NCBI GenBank assembly: GCA_947652605.1
Contig: OX393578.1
Coordinates: forward strand, 57,171,415-57,235,414
Reading direction: 5' to 3'
Length of the DNA: 64,000 nt
Source of the DNA: Elmis aenea
Taxonomy: Eukaryota > Arthropoda > Insecta > Coleoptera > Elmidae
Positions 9,370-19,071 of this stretch are shown piece after piece. How positions within the stretch are numbered: position 1 is the first letter of the stretch; each line of letters starts with the position of its first letter. The notes beneath the pieces were generated by a model. The model had not been told where the DNA came from. It made no database searches and saw nothing but the letters and a program-made list of their open reading frames with translations. The translations under genes were made by a program, and so were the position numbers.

Positions 9370-9530
9370 CCCAAAACAATGGATTTCTTTATGAAAAACT
9401 TTGCAAGGTTATAGTCTTGAAACTTTTTAAACATTTTGAAGGGCCGTAAAGAATTGTTTTAGGCGAAACAAAGGTGGAAATGCATTTCAAGGCTATTATA
9501 GTCTTGGAACTTTTTAATAAAGAGTTTTTG

Positions 9531-10628
9531 ATATATTGCTTCAGTAAAAAAAATATCTTTAAATAACGTGAAGATGGATTTGTTTGAGATGCCCAAAACC
9601 AGTTATAATGGAGTACAAGTAGGATGTTTAATTTATTTTGAACGTGTAATACGATTTGATTTAATCTATTTTGTTAGTTTTCTTTGCTTTTTGCAACGAA
9701 GGTCCTTTTGAAATACATAATTTATAATGCGATTTGTAAAAATGCAAAGTGCAGATGAAAATTCGTACGAATCTTCGAGGAGCAGATGCGATTTCACAAA
9801 ACTAGAATTGTGAATGTGTCAGATGCAGCGTGGCTTTGTGACATTTCCACAAAACCAAAAGCATTTTAGGTTTATAGTGCTAGGAAATGTACAAAAGTTC
9901 CTCTATATATTGGCCGTAACCAGCGACATTGTGAAAACTTCTACTTTAAAAAGAGTCTTTTAGAAGTAACGACTGTAACAGGCAGTACAATATTGTTGCT
10001 TGGCTCTAGAACGCGAAATGTTTTTATTACTTAAGTTCGAAGTGAGAGTAAATTTCTAATAAAACGCGTATGGTCCTAATTTATGTGATATTTTTTCGAC
10101 TGCTTTTCGTTCCCAATGCATGTGCGGATGGCAGGCAAGTGGCAGACGGCGTTTATGTCATATGTGTCAGCACCACTCGAAAAAATATCGTCCCGCAAAT
10201 GTGCTAATTTAGCGGGAATTTTATTATTTGCTACATATTTAATAAGTGCCTCGTAAAAATATGTATTTCCTTTTTGTTCTCGGGGTAGTTGGGGACTCGT
10301 GACCATATAAATCTCTGTATTAAGTTCGAGACTTCAGGAATTCAACACAAATTTTGTTTTTAAGTATGTATTGCTCAAATTGGTCTGTTTTTTTTTTGCT
10401 CTAAGAGAAAATTATTAAGTAATCTACTTCGCTTTGAAAAAAAGACGTAGTTTTTAAATCAATATTTTATTTATTATCGAAAGACCCTCCATTATTAAAT
10501 CAAACGTTTTTCCATCTTAAGATAAGTCCCATTAAAAAAAAAAGTCTTCTAAGGGATCTGTAAAATATTTCTCCAAAGTGACTTTAACTCCTTCATCAGG
10601 TTTAACTTGCCTTCCTCTATTATTTTTT
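9531..10628. other. AT-rich region; one unrecognised 76-aa frame
   Basis: The minus-strand frame 10076-10306 reads MVTSPQLPREQKGNTYFYEA and then KIPAKLAHLRDDIFSSGADT. Its composition is protein-like, but I do not recognise it, and no splice or neighbour evidence supports a gene. It could be an exon scrap or a transposon fragment. Nothing else is identified here. Confidence 0.3.
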
Positions 10629-10720
10629 TTAAGTTTTACGTAAGTAGAAGTCGCAGGTTGCCATTTCAGGACTATCAGGAAGATATCGCAGCCAAAATCC
10701 TGGATAATTTAGCGAACGTT
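10629..10720 (-). pseudogene. Possible mariner/Tc1 transposase scrap
   Basis: The minus strand encodes RYLPDSPEMATCDFYLRKT at the end of an 85-aa frame. It resembles the block PPYSPDLAPCDFYLF around the last catalytic aspartate of mariner-type transposases. Only about 20 residues match, so the call is weak. Confidence 0.3.
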
Positions 10721-11256
10721 TCGTCAATGCCAAGCTCGAATAAAAACGGAGTATGATGAAACAAATTATTTTAACAGGATACAATAATAAATATTGTAAT
10801 AAAGGTGTAACAAGTGTTTTGTGCGTATTATGGCACAGCGGAGAGGGAGTGTTGCTGCAAGGTTTTACTCTAGTGAGTGTAAACAATCTCGCAAGCCAAT
10901 GTGCAAATAATCATGGTGTAAAACATTCAGACATGTTATTTTAGATAAATTAACTTCCTTAACAGTAATAAACACTTTCATTCTCTGATCAATCAACACG
11001 AAACTCTCAACTTTTCTTATCTTTCTTCTGTTCTTGTCTTCAGAAGTGTTTTAGATAATCCTGAATTGATTTCTGCTTCATTTATACTTTTTGGGCAAAC
11101 AATCTTCTTGCAAATATGTTATTAAGTTGAGGTCCACTCATTACTTGATACTTGATCGATTTCATTAATTTGGCAACACATAAACCATGATCAAATTTTT
11201 AAAATCAATCACTTTAAACCCAACTTTGCAATTAAGTTATAAATGTCACAGCTGTA

Positions 11257-11295
11257 TATAAAAGCTATTTCGCACACCGTTTAGGCCAACAGATT
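11257..11295 (+). promoter_or_regulatory. Possible orphan core promoter (TATA box)
   Basis: TATAAAAG at 11257-11264 is followed by GTTTAGGCCAACAG (11279-11292). The layout resembles insect TATA promoters of cuticle-type genes. The region downstream is occupied by an antisense non-LTR retroelement from about 11300, so any gene it served has been cut away. It shares wording with the site at 8281. Confidence 0.25.
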
Positions 11296-11329
11296 AGTAT
11301 TGTTCTTCCACTCTCTCCTCTCTTTTTTT

Positions 11330-11665
11330 TTCTTTCTTTCTCCAATTCCTTAAGCTTTTCTTTCTTAGTTCTGCCTCCACAGCCTCTCTCCATCTTTTTC
11401 TAGGTCTTTCTCTTTTTTCTTGCATGAATCTTTCCACGCTATCTGTTTTATTATTCTGCTGTCATCCCTTCTCTTAATATGTCCTAGCCATTGTATTCTT
11501 CTGGCATTTATTATCTTATCTATGGTCGCTTCTTTGAAAATTGTATATATCTCCTCGTTCGTTCTTCTTATATATCCTTCACATGTTCTCTTCCCTCCCA
11601 CTATTCTCCTAATTATCTGTCTTTCCCATCTTCTTAATGCTTCCTTTGCATTTTTGTTGTACCTA
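11330..11665 (-). pseudogene. Non-LTR reverse transcriptase C-terminus, 3' half of a split copy
   Basis: The minus strand reads NKNAKEALRRWERQIIRRIV, then GGKRTCEGYIRRTNEEIYTI and ARRIQWLGHIKRRDD with a basic tail. This is the typical end of Jockey/RTE-like polymerases (RRFERKILR, RTNEEL, RLRWLGHV). The frame's first about 20 residues derive from the Harbinger-like insertion's terminal repeat. The missing YGCETW block is found on the far side of that insertion at about 13119-13140, proving that one element was split. Confidence 0.75.
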
Positions 11666-11879
11666 GGGGCGCTATTCCCAACTCGCTCGCTTTGAACAGC
11701 AGTGCTCATGAAAGCGAGCTTCGTCAATGCGAGTGAAGCGGTCGTTCTGTATTCTCATATACCCCTGCCTTTGCAATTCTTCGACGCGAGTGGGTAGATG
11801 TTGCAACATTGGAATTTTGCATTGGCTGTCACTTTGCCGCCAGTTTTTGAATGTTCTGTGGTTTTTGTTTTGATTGATT

Positions 11880-12031
11880 ATGGGGAAATTAACGGAGCAG
11901 CAGAAAGCAGCATTAGTAGAAATTCTTGGGAGAATAGTTAATTATTAAGTGGCAAATTTTCACAAAATTTTACATATAACGATGCCCAAAAGCAATGGAG
12001 TGTAATTACTACAAATTTAAATAGTATGTAA
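11880..12031 (+). pseudogene. Myb/SANT-like domain scrap of a Harbinger-type element
   Basis: From the ATG at 11880 the frame reads MGKLTEQQKAALVEILGRIV and stops; the next frame continues LSGKFSQNFTYNDAQKQWSV and ITTNLNS. Together these match the trihelix pattern EQ-ALVE, GKF, FT-DAQK-W, I-LN of the Myb/SANT-like DNA-binding protein encoded by PIF/Harbinger transposons. A frameshift and stop inactivate it, and the domain's C-terminal tryptophan region is cut off by the hAT-like insertion at 12105. Confidence 0.55.
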
Positions 12032-12104
12032 AATGTATTAGAATGAGTATCCCTCGAAAGTCTAAATTTTTTTCGAAATTCATCGACATTTAATTGTTTA
12101 AATG

Positions 12105-12798
12105 TAGGGTTGCCAGAAATCCTGAATGTATAAAAAGAACAATACAAATCAAAAAAGAGAACATTGCGGAATTAACTGAAAAACATATTTTAAAAGAAAA
12201 AAATTGCACAATTGTAGAAAATATAGATTATTCTTATATATTATTTCTAATTACACATATATCAGTAAAATTATTAACATATATATTCATAAATATAATA
12301 TAAATCATTGAAAATTAGTTTCTTTGGTTGGAGAAATCACGTCCTAATAAACTAACATTCCTAGTATAAAGTAGCCTTCTACCCAATAAAATCGGTTATT
12401 TAGATTCCTTTCCATATTACTAATAAGAAAAAAATATTTATTCATTAAATACCTAAATTTATTAGAATCTTTTTCTTTAAGAAACATTTTTTTCATACAT
12501 TTATTCCTTTTTAATTAAATTTAATTTTTGAAGTAATAGATGTTACGATGTTTTTTTTCGTTAGAAAATCTGTATTATTTTTAAACTCATCATAAAAATA
12601 ATTACAAGAATATTCTTGTAATGTATGCATTAAGTTTAAGTTCGAATATTAAATTAACTTCACTAAACATTCTCATTTCAAAAAAGGGTAACTGAAAAAA
12701 GAGAACAAAAGTGAACATTTTTACATGAAAAAAGAAGAAGAAATATCAGAATTAAAAAAGAGAAAATGTTTCTTTAAAGTGATATTCTGGCAACCCTA
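12105..12798. mobile_element. Small hAT-like MITE nested in the Harbinger-like element
   Basis: The ends TAGGGTTGCCAGAA and reversed TAGGGTTGCCAGAA are inverted copies. The flanking 8-bp sequences TTTAAATG (12097-12104) and TGTAAATG (12799-12806) agree at 7 of 8 positions, as expected for an aged hAT target duplication. The 694-bp interior is AT-rich and non-coding. Confidence 0.7.
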
Positions 12799-13118
12799 TG
12801 TAAATGAATTTAATAATATTAAATTATAAGGTTCGGCCACATCATTTTCAGCCTGTTCTAAGTCCTCAATTAAATTTATAAATTTAATATCATCCATAAT
12901 AAAAGAAAACAACAACTTACTACACACACACAAAGGTTACGATTTGGGTGCAAAGCGAGAGGTATTTGCCAAGAGGAGTGGGTCTACCCACTCGCGTTGA
13001 ACGCGAATGGAGCGCCTGCGAGAGGAGACGTTGGGAATACGATTCTCAGCGGTTTGTGCATCTCTCGCGTTCAACGGTAGTGATATCGCTGAACAGGAGG
13101 AGTTGAGAATACCACCCC

Positions 13119-13760
13119 AGGTCTCACACCCATAGGTCTTAGTATTGTCTTATACAAACGTAGTTTGGTGCTCCTAGATAACTGTTTTGCTCTTATTAGG
13201 TTATTTAAGGCTTCTGCACTTTTGTTGGCTTTCAGTATCCTCATGCTTTTGTCTTTTTTTTTCTCCCATTCTGTTTGTGAGTAGTGTCCCTAAGTATACA
13301 AATTATTTTACCTCCTCAAATTCCCCTACCACTAGCCTCTTCTATTGTTTGTTGTCCTATTCTCATTAGCTTGGTCTTCTTCGTTTATCCTTAATCCCAT
13401 TTTTTGTGCTGCTTCTGCCATTCTGCTTGTGATATCTAGTTCTTTGAAGGTTCTTGCCAGTGCAGCTACATCATCGGCGTAACTTATGAGTTGGTGACTT
13501 TTGCTTAGTAGTCTCTGTTCAGTCTTCCTTCTCTTACTATTTTGTCCAGAACTACGTTGAATATGAGGGCTGATAGTGGGTCTCCCTGTCTGAGCCCTGT
13601 TCCTATCTCAAATTCTTCCGTTGTTTCCCCCTAGATCTGAATCCTGCTTGATGTCCCATCCAATGTCATTTTGAGCAATGTTTGGCTGGTTACAGCTGCC
13701 ACAGCTACTTGTAAGTCAATAACAGTATCTGCGACTTTTGTTTTTTTATGGTTAGGTCAA
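13119..13760 (-). pseudogene. Non-LTR reverse transcriptase core, 5' half of a split copy
   Basis: The minus strand carries GLRQGDPLSALIFNVVLDKI (about 13550-13605), the catalytic block HQLISYADDVAAL (about 13470-13495) and, at the insertion boundary, TYGCETW (about 13119-13140). The YADD motif is the reverse transcriptase active site. Several frameshifts lie between these blocks, for example around 13270-13350. The continuation is at 11330-11665 beyond the Harbinger-like insertion. The N-terminal endonuclease is not seen, so the copy is 5'-truncated near 13760. Confidence 0.75.
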
Positions 13761-13848
13761 TGAATTAATAATATCTGCAAGCACCATGAAGCACAGTAAG
13801 GAAACTGTGTCACACAGAAAAAAGATTGTCATAAAACATGTATAGTAT

Positions 13849-14019
13849 TGTTACGTCTGCTCGGTTCAACCAAATAAAACAACTATTTGTTCAGCACAAA
13901 TGTCAACATCTTTTTATTTTTATCATCATAATACATAAACTGTGATAAACTGTTATTTTTCATTACCACCTTGATCGTCCCAATATTATTATTTACACCC
14001 TACACCCTTGATCGTCACA
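13849..14019 (-). repeat. 3' LTR (171 bp)
   Basis: Begins TG and ends CA. It differs from the other LTR by a few short indels, mainly around 13884-13900 and 13940-13955, so the insertion is not very recent. Confidence 0.85.
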
Positions 14020-14074
14020 TTGCCATCCTGACCTCATCATAGTCCTCAGATATTCTCAACAAAACAAACAAATA

Positions 14075-14583
14075 TCAACTTACACAGTCCTCTATCCGAT
14101 AAAACTTCGCCAACCTATTAACATGCACTATTTTCATTTTTACCTTCGGCGCTTGTCTGATATCCTATATACAATATCATTCACCCGATTCACAATCACA
14201 CATGGACCTTCCCAATCGCACTTTAGCTTCCCCGAATACCCTCGCTTTCTCCGCGAATTGAAGAACCACACCAGTTCGCCAACTTCAAATCTCTTGACAT
14301 TCGCCTTCAAATCGTACCTTAGTTTCATGCTATTTGACGATTTTAACAAATTTTCTCTTGCAACATTATGAACATACTCCATCTTATCTCGGAACTCGTC
14401 AACATATTTAACTATTGCTTTAGGTTGAGGAGTTGTTCTGGTTTTATGTATTTTTAAACATTCACAAATTCCCTGGAATAACTTTGATTCAAAATTCCTA
14501 CCTTGATCACTATGTATTTCTAAAGGTAAACCATATCTTGAAATCCATGTAGATAATAAAACTTCTACAACTGTCGATGCTTC
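14075..14583 (-). pseudogene. Gypsy integrase core scrap and pol C-terminus
   Basis: The minus strand reads STWISRYGLPLEIHSDQGRN and continues to KTRTTP, the integrase block with the second catalytic aspartate (SDQG). It then jumps to KYVDEFRDKMEYVHNVAR, so the segment carrying the catalytic glutamate is deleted. The C-terminal part has FEVGELVWFF and WEGPCVIVNRVNDIVYRI, the GPY/F-type integrase tail. Near 14140 a frameshift leads into KMKIVHVNRLAKFYR, the usual last block of pol, which ends with a stop at 14075-14077. It lies in the same frame as the gag-like ORF, separated only by that ORF's stop codon. Confidence 0.75.
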
Positions 14584-15060
14584 TTAGCGTATCTTATTAA
14601 CTTTTACCATGCTCATAAACTGTAGTTTATACACACTCCATGGCATCTTTCCATCATAATACGGGATCTTAAAACCTCTTGCCTTTGATTTGTCACCCCT
14701 TTCTAAATTTATGGTTGTTCTCTCGATACTTTCAGTACTGATATTTTCACGGACTTCATTTATAGAATCTTTCGCTTTTAACTCTAGTACTTGCTGTTCC
14801 GAATTGTCAATTCTTCCCACAGTTTTACCTATATCTCCCTGTATAGCACTTATCCTTTCTTCAATCTCCTTATTATTTCTGTTCATAATTTTCTTCATTT
14901 CTTCCCTATTGACATTTAATATTTCCTTCAGTTCTTCTTGTCTCTTCTTTTCCATTAACTCTTGTTGTTCTTCTCGCTTCTTTTCCATTTCTCCCATCTT
15001 CTGCATAATTACATCTATTATATTTGGTTGCTCCATTTCTGCAGACCTAGTCTTCACCAT
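14584..15060 (-). CDS. Gag-like N-terminal protein, coiled coil, truncated by internal deletion
   Basis: The 158-aa frame starts MVKTRSAEMEQ after the leader and is rich in K, E, Q and R from about residue 17 to 75 (MGEMEKKREEQQELMEKKRQ and following), predicting a long coiled coil. A second heptad-like stretch follows around GRIDNSEQQVLELKAKDS. The end, FKIPYYDGKMPWSVYKLQFM, matches the start of the capsid domain of Gypsy gag proteins (P-YDG---W--Y--QF). The frame stops a few residues later, exactly where the deletion joins it to integrase, so nearly all capsid and the nucleocapsid are lost. The ORF is open and could be translated as a gag fragment. Confidence 0.6.
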   Translation of the reverse strand: MVKTRSAEMEQPNIIDVIMQKMGEMEKKREEQQELMEKKRQEELKEILNVNREEMKKIMNRNNKEIEERISAIQGDIGKTVGRIDNSEQQVLELKAKDSINEVRENISTESIERTTINLERGDKSKARGFKIPYYDGKMPWSVYKLQFMSMVKVNKIR

Positions 15061-15065
15061 TAATT

Positions 15066-15340
15066 ACTTAATTACTGATTCTTCCCTCAGGATTATTCTT
15101 TTTAATCCACTAATTACTGATACTTCAGGATTCTTCCTTTTAATCCACTAATTACTGATACTTCAGGATTCTTCCTTTTAATCCACTAATTATCTCAGGA
15201 TTCTTTCTTTTAATCCACTAATTACCTCAGGATTCTTCCTTTTAATCCACTAATTACCCCAGGATTCTTCCTTTTAATCCACTAATTATCTCAGGATTCT
15301 TTCTTTTAATCCACTAATTACCTCAGGATTCTTCCTTTTT
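15066..15340. repeat. Minisatellite in the retrotransposon leader, about 32-bp units
   Basis: Seven or so copies of a unit reading CAGGATTCTTCCTTTTAATC then CACTAATTA-. The copies nearest the gag start are 38 bp (extra CTGATA), the others 32 bp. It lies between the primer-binding site and the gag-like start codon. Confidence 0.85.
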
Positions 15341-15358
15341 ATCCCGGACAGGCCCCCA
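15341..15358 (-). promoter_or_regulatory. Primer-binding site, tRNA-Pro-like
   Basis: On the minus strand TGGGGGCCTGTCCGGGAT lies 2 nt inside the 5' LTR. It begins TGG, complementary to a tRNA CCA end, and differs from the familiar tRNA-Pro primer site of murine retroviruses only in its centre. Confidence 0.65.
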
Positions 15359-15360
15359 AA

Positions 15361-15519
15361 TGTTACGTCTGCTCGGTTCAACCAAATAAAACAACTTTAA
15401 TATTTAGCACAAATGTCATCTTTTTATTTTTATCATCGTTATACATAAACTGTAATTTTTCATTACCACCTTGATCGTCCCAATATTATTATTTACACCC
15501 TACACCCTTGATCGTCACA
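15361..15519 (-). repeat. 5' LTR (159 bp)
   Basis: Upstream LTR relative to the minus-strand coding direction. Same ends as the copy at 13849-14019, 12 bp shorter through small indels. Confidence 0.85.
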
Positions 15520-15523
15520 GTAT

Positions 15524-16244
15524 ATTATGCTTTGAATTCCATAGCTTGAAGTCGTTTTAACGTACAAGCTCGCTCGACCTCATCAAAAGCTCACTTAAAA
15601 CGAATGTTTTTAAAACAAAACAAAATATTTCTCATCTACATTAGGAATGCATAATATTGCTTTAGCTGGGCACTTCATTGCCCAACTGATGCGATAATAT
15701 CACGTCATTATGAACTTCAGCGGGCACAAAGGCTATCCATAGCATTCTTCTTTAGCGTCAATGCGTTTATGTGAACTAGAATTTACACACAAATCATAAT
15801 ATGGTTGGTGCCATGAGAATATCTCCATTCATGTTAATAGTTTGGCAGCATTGACTGTGGGAGTTAAAGCTTGATTAGCGCGTGGCGTAATATACGTTAT
15901 GCAATAATAAAGTCCAATAGAAATAAATTGTGGAGCTTTATGAACAATTTAGAATTGTTGAATATCAATTAATTTTTTTTGAGTTCATGTTTATTAAAGT
16001 TCATTGTTTAAATTCCATGTACTAAAATATGTAATGAAGCATATTATTTAAAAATCTTTTTATACAAAAAACGTGTACCTACTATTTTCAAGAATCTCGT
16101 TTTTTTGTAAATAGTTTTCGTATTCTGGCCTACAAAATATACTTGCTTCTTAGTTTTATCGTTTTGTCGATTTATATTTAATGTTAAACTGCCAGTATTT
16201 CAATATATTAACGTGGTACTCATGTTAAAAATAAAGAACATCTC
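15524..16244. other. AT-rich spacer without recognised gene
   Basis: No coding frame over 60 aa and no terminal repeats are seen. A 6-bp-stem hairpin TGGGCA-CTTCAT-TGCCCA occurs near 15669. The region ends where the duplicated block begins. Confidence 0.5.
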
Positions 16245-16303
16245 CTTGCACGTATTACACACAACAGGGTGCTTCGAATCCAAACTAAGGGGTTTTACCG
16301 ATC
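16245..16303 (+). repeat. Arm-flanking segment, copy 1
   Basis: CTTGCACGTATTACACACAA and the following 39 bp are repeated at 37948-38006 with a single visible change (GTATT against GTGTT). It is part of the duplicated block but is absent from the outer side of the inverted arm, except for a shortened form at 37336-37371. Confidence 0.8.
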
Positions 16304-17085
16304 GGAACTTGACCAGTTATACAAAATTTAAAGAACTTGACTATTCCTAAAAATAAGAAATTATATTTGCAAAACAAGAAAACATGTGTAGAGTCTGAAC
16401 TTTACAACAATAAAATACAATAAGGATATAAAGAAATTAATCGATAAGTTGTAACATCAGATAAAGATGATGAACATAAAATATAACTTTTTGTTCAGTA
16501 CACGAATTATGAATCCAACAAATCAAAGTACAAAACCAATACCTCCCTATAATATTCTGAGGTCTGTTTAAATACTAAATAAGCACTAAATACTCTAGCA
16601 AATTAAATACGATCAGACAAAGTTGCGGAGTGAGCGTTAAGTTGGCGCCTAAGTACGATTTTTGAAATATCTCCTAAACCAAAGTAGTTATCAAGTTAAT
16701 TCTTGAAGCACAAAAAAGCACAAAATAAGCACTAAATCCTCTAGTAAATTGAATAGGATCAGACAAAGTCGCGGAGCCAGCGTGAAGTTGGCACCAAAAT
16801 ACGATTTTTGGAATATCTCCTAAACCAAAGTAGTTATCAAGTTAATTCTTGAAGTACAAAAAAGCACTAAATAAGCACTAAATCTTATAACAAATTGAAT
16901 ACAATCAGACAAAGTCGCGGAGCCAGCGTGAAGTTGGCGTCCAAAAACAATTTTTGAAATATCTGGTAAACTATTGCAGTTATAAAGTTTATTCTTAAAG
17001 CACAAAAAAGCACTAAATAAGCACTAAATCTTGGAATATATTTTAGATTTTGTGCTTAATATCGCGGAGCCAACTTCACGGAGCT
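16304..17085 (+). repeat. 782-bp arm, copy 1 (forward)
   Basis: Starts GGAACTTGACCAGTTATAC and ends CCAACTTCACGGAGCT. It contains three tandem units of about 146 bp (AAGTTGGC at 16639, 16786 and 16931) built around GCGGAGCCAGCGTGAAGTTG and AGCACTAAATAAGCACTAAA motifs. The inner tip holds a hairpin (17020-17056). It is repeated inverted at 36546-37327 and forward at 38007-38788, all 782 bp. The 61-aa minus-strand frame at 16820-17005 is an accidental reading of the tandem unit and is not a gene. Confidence 0.9.
17020..17056. repeat. Hairpin at the inner tip of arm copy 1
   Basis: AGCACTAAATCT and AGATTTTGTGCT are inverted with 11 of 12 matches around a 13-bp loop. The same hairpin is in all three arms. 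Confidence 0.65.
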
Positions 17086-19071
17086 GCTCAAGGAACATAT
17101 GTATTAACTAAAGCACGGTATTTTTAGGAAATTAGTAAAAATTAAAACCAGCTCTTTAAGTCATATGCAAAACAATTGTATTCATGTAAAGAGGCGATGG
17201 ATAAACTGTTTCTGTGATATACAAATCAATAATTAAAATTGTTTAGAAATAGTCGCTCAAGGAACATATGTATTAACTAAAGCACGGTATTTTTAGGAAA
17301 TTATTAAAAATTAAAACCAGCTCATTGAAAGACATATGCAAAACAATTGTATTCATGTAAAGAGGCGATGAATAAACTGTTCCTGTCATATACAAATCAA
17401 TAATTAAAATTGTTTCGAAATAGTCGCTCAAGGAACATATGTATTAACTAAAGCACGGTATTTTTAGGAAATTATTAAAAATTCAAACCAGCTCATTGAA
17501 AGACATATGCAAAACAATTGTATTCATGTAAAGAGGCGATGGATAAACTGTTCCTATGATATACAAATCAATAATTAAAATTGTTTCGAAATAGTCGCTC
17601 AAGGCACATATGTATTAACTAAAGCACGGTATTTTTAGGAAATTATTAAAAATTAAAACCAGCTCATTGAAAGACATATGCAAAACAATTGTATTCATGT
17701 AAAGAGGCGATAGATAAACTGTTCCTGTGATATACAAATCAATAATTAAAATTGTTTCGAAATAGTCGCTCAAGGAACATATGTATTAACTAAAGCACGG
17801 TATTTTTAGGAAATTAGTAAAAATTAAAACCAGCTCTTTAAAAGACAAATGCAAAACAATTGTATTCATGTAAAGAGGCGATGGATAAACTGTTTCTGTG
17901 ATATACAAATCAATAATTAAAATTGTTTAGAAATAGTCGCTCAAGGAACATATGTATTAACTAAAGCACGGTATTTTTAGGAAATTATTAAAAATTAAAA
18001 CCAGCTCATTGAAAGACATATGCAAAACAATTGTATTCATGTAAAGAGGCGATGGATAAACTGTTCCTGTCATATACAAATCAATAATTAAAATTGTTTC
18101 GAAATAGTCGCTCAAGGAACATATGTATTTACTAAAGCACGGTATTTTTAGGAAATTATTAAAAATTAAAACCAGCTCATTGAAAGACATATGCAAAACA
18201 ATTGTATTCATGTAAAGAGGCGATGGATAAACTGTTCCTGTGATATACAAATCAATAATTAAAATTGTTTAGAAATAGTCGCTCAAGGAACATATGTATT
18301 AACTAAAGCACGGTATTTTTAGGAAATTATTAAAAATTAAAACCAGCTCATTGAAAGACATATGCAAAACAATTGTATTCCTGTAAAGAGGCGATTGATA
18401 AACTGTTTCTGTGATATACAAATCAATAATTAAAATTGTTCAGAAATAGTCGCTCAAGGAACATATGTATTAACTAAAGCACGGTATTTTTAGGAAATTA
18501 TTAAAAATTAAAACCAGCTCATTGAAAGACATATGCAAAACAATTGTATTCATGTAAAGAGGCGATGGATAAACTGTTCCTGTCATATACAAATCAATAA
18601 TTAAAATTGTTTAGAAATAGTCGCTCAAGGAACATATGTATTAACTAAAGCACGGTATTTTTAGGAAATTATTAAAAATTAAAACCAGCTCATTGAAAGA
18701 CATATGCAAAACAATTGTATTCATGTAAAGAGGCGATGGATAAACTGTTCCTGTGATATACAAATCAATAATTAAAATTGTTTAGAAATAGTCGCTCAAG
18801 GAACATATGTATTAACTAAAGCACGGTATTTTTAGGAAATTATTAAAAATTAAAACCAGCTCATTGAAAGACATATGCAAAACAATTGTATTCATGTAAA
18901 GAGGCGATGGATAAACTGTTCCTGTGATATACAAATCAATAATTAAAATTGTTTCGAAATAGTCGCTCAAGGAACATATGTATTAACTAAAGCACGGTAT
19001 TTTTAGGAAATTATTAAAAATTAAAACCAGCTCATTGAAAGACATATGCAAAACAATTGTATTCATGTAAA
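17086..19071 (+). repeat. 171-bp satellite array 1 (about 11.6 monomers)
   Basis: The landmark AGTCGCTCAAGG recurs at 17251, 17422, 17593, 17764 and 17935, a period of 171 bp. Monomers differ at diagnostic sites: TTTCGAAAT / TTTAGAAAT / TTCAGAAAT, CTCATTGAAAG / CTCTTTAAAAG, CCTGTGAT / CCTGTCAT. The order of variants is collinear with the first monomers of array 2. The array begins directly at the arm end and stops in mid-monomer at a GTAAAGAG / GTAAGAG short homology with the compound array. The 97-aa minus-strand frame at 17957-18250 simply spans monomers. Confidence 0.95.

Larger units (their letters stand above)
11666..13118 (+). mobile_element. PIF/Harbinger-like element inserted in a reverse transcriptase
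   Basis: The ends GGGGCGCTATTCCCAACTCG and reversed GGGGTGGTATTCTCAACTCC are imperfect inverted copies, and similarity continues patchily about 150 bp inward (GACGCGAGTGGGTAGA against AACGCGAGTGGGTAGA). It separates TYGCETW (right) from the RRWERQI block (left) of one reverse transcriptase. A Myb/SANT-like scrap lies inside, as expected for PIF/Harbinger. A clear 3-bp target duplication could not be resolved, so exact ends are approximate. The DDE transposase is absent. Confidence 0.6.
13849..15519 (-). mobile_element. Internally deleted Gypsy-type LTR retrotransposon
   Basis: Two direct repeats starting TGTTACGTCTGCTCGG and ending GATCGTCACA (13849-14019 and 15361-15519) are its LTRs, flanked by a 4-bp duplication GTAT (13845-13848 and 15520-15523). 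On the minus strand the order is LTR, primer-binding site, leader with minisatellite, gag-like start, integrase scraps, LTR. Protease, reverse transcriptase, RNase H and most of integrase are missing. The remaining pol tail has a GPY/F-type block, pointing to Gypsy. It is non-autonomous. Confidence 0.85.

Noticed and set aside
14690..15151. 153-aa plus-strand ORF with hydrophobic serine/isoleucine-rich sequence
   Set aside because: It is the antisense of the gag-like coiled coil (GAA/AAG codons read as TTC/CTT). The minus strand fits the retrotransposon order.
16265..16285. tRNA-derived SINE or tRNA gene (GCTTCGAATCC resembles a B box)
   Set aside because: No A box at the proper distance, no cloverleaf and no CCA or poly-A tail context.
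16820..17005. 61-aa ORF, repeated at 36626-36811 and 38523-38708
   Set aside because: Its three near-identical copies follow only from the three arm copies. The frame crosses the 146-bp tandem unit and shows no domain or start context.
17957..18250. 97-aa ORF and the two identical 84-aa ORFs at 57403-57657 and 59455-59709
   Set aside because: 171 is divisible by three, so any monomer lacking stops in one frame reads through. The repeated peptide is the satellite itself; most monomers carry stops in that frame.
17086..19071. Primate alpha satellite because of the 171-bp period
   Set aside because: The monomer has no similarity to alpha satellite and no CENP-B box (TTCG----A--CGGG) was found. 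The surrounding elements are arthropod-like.
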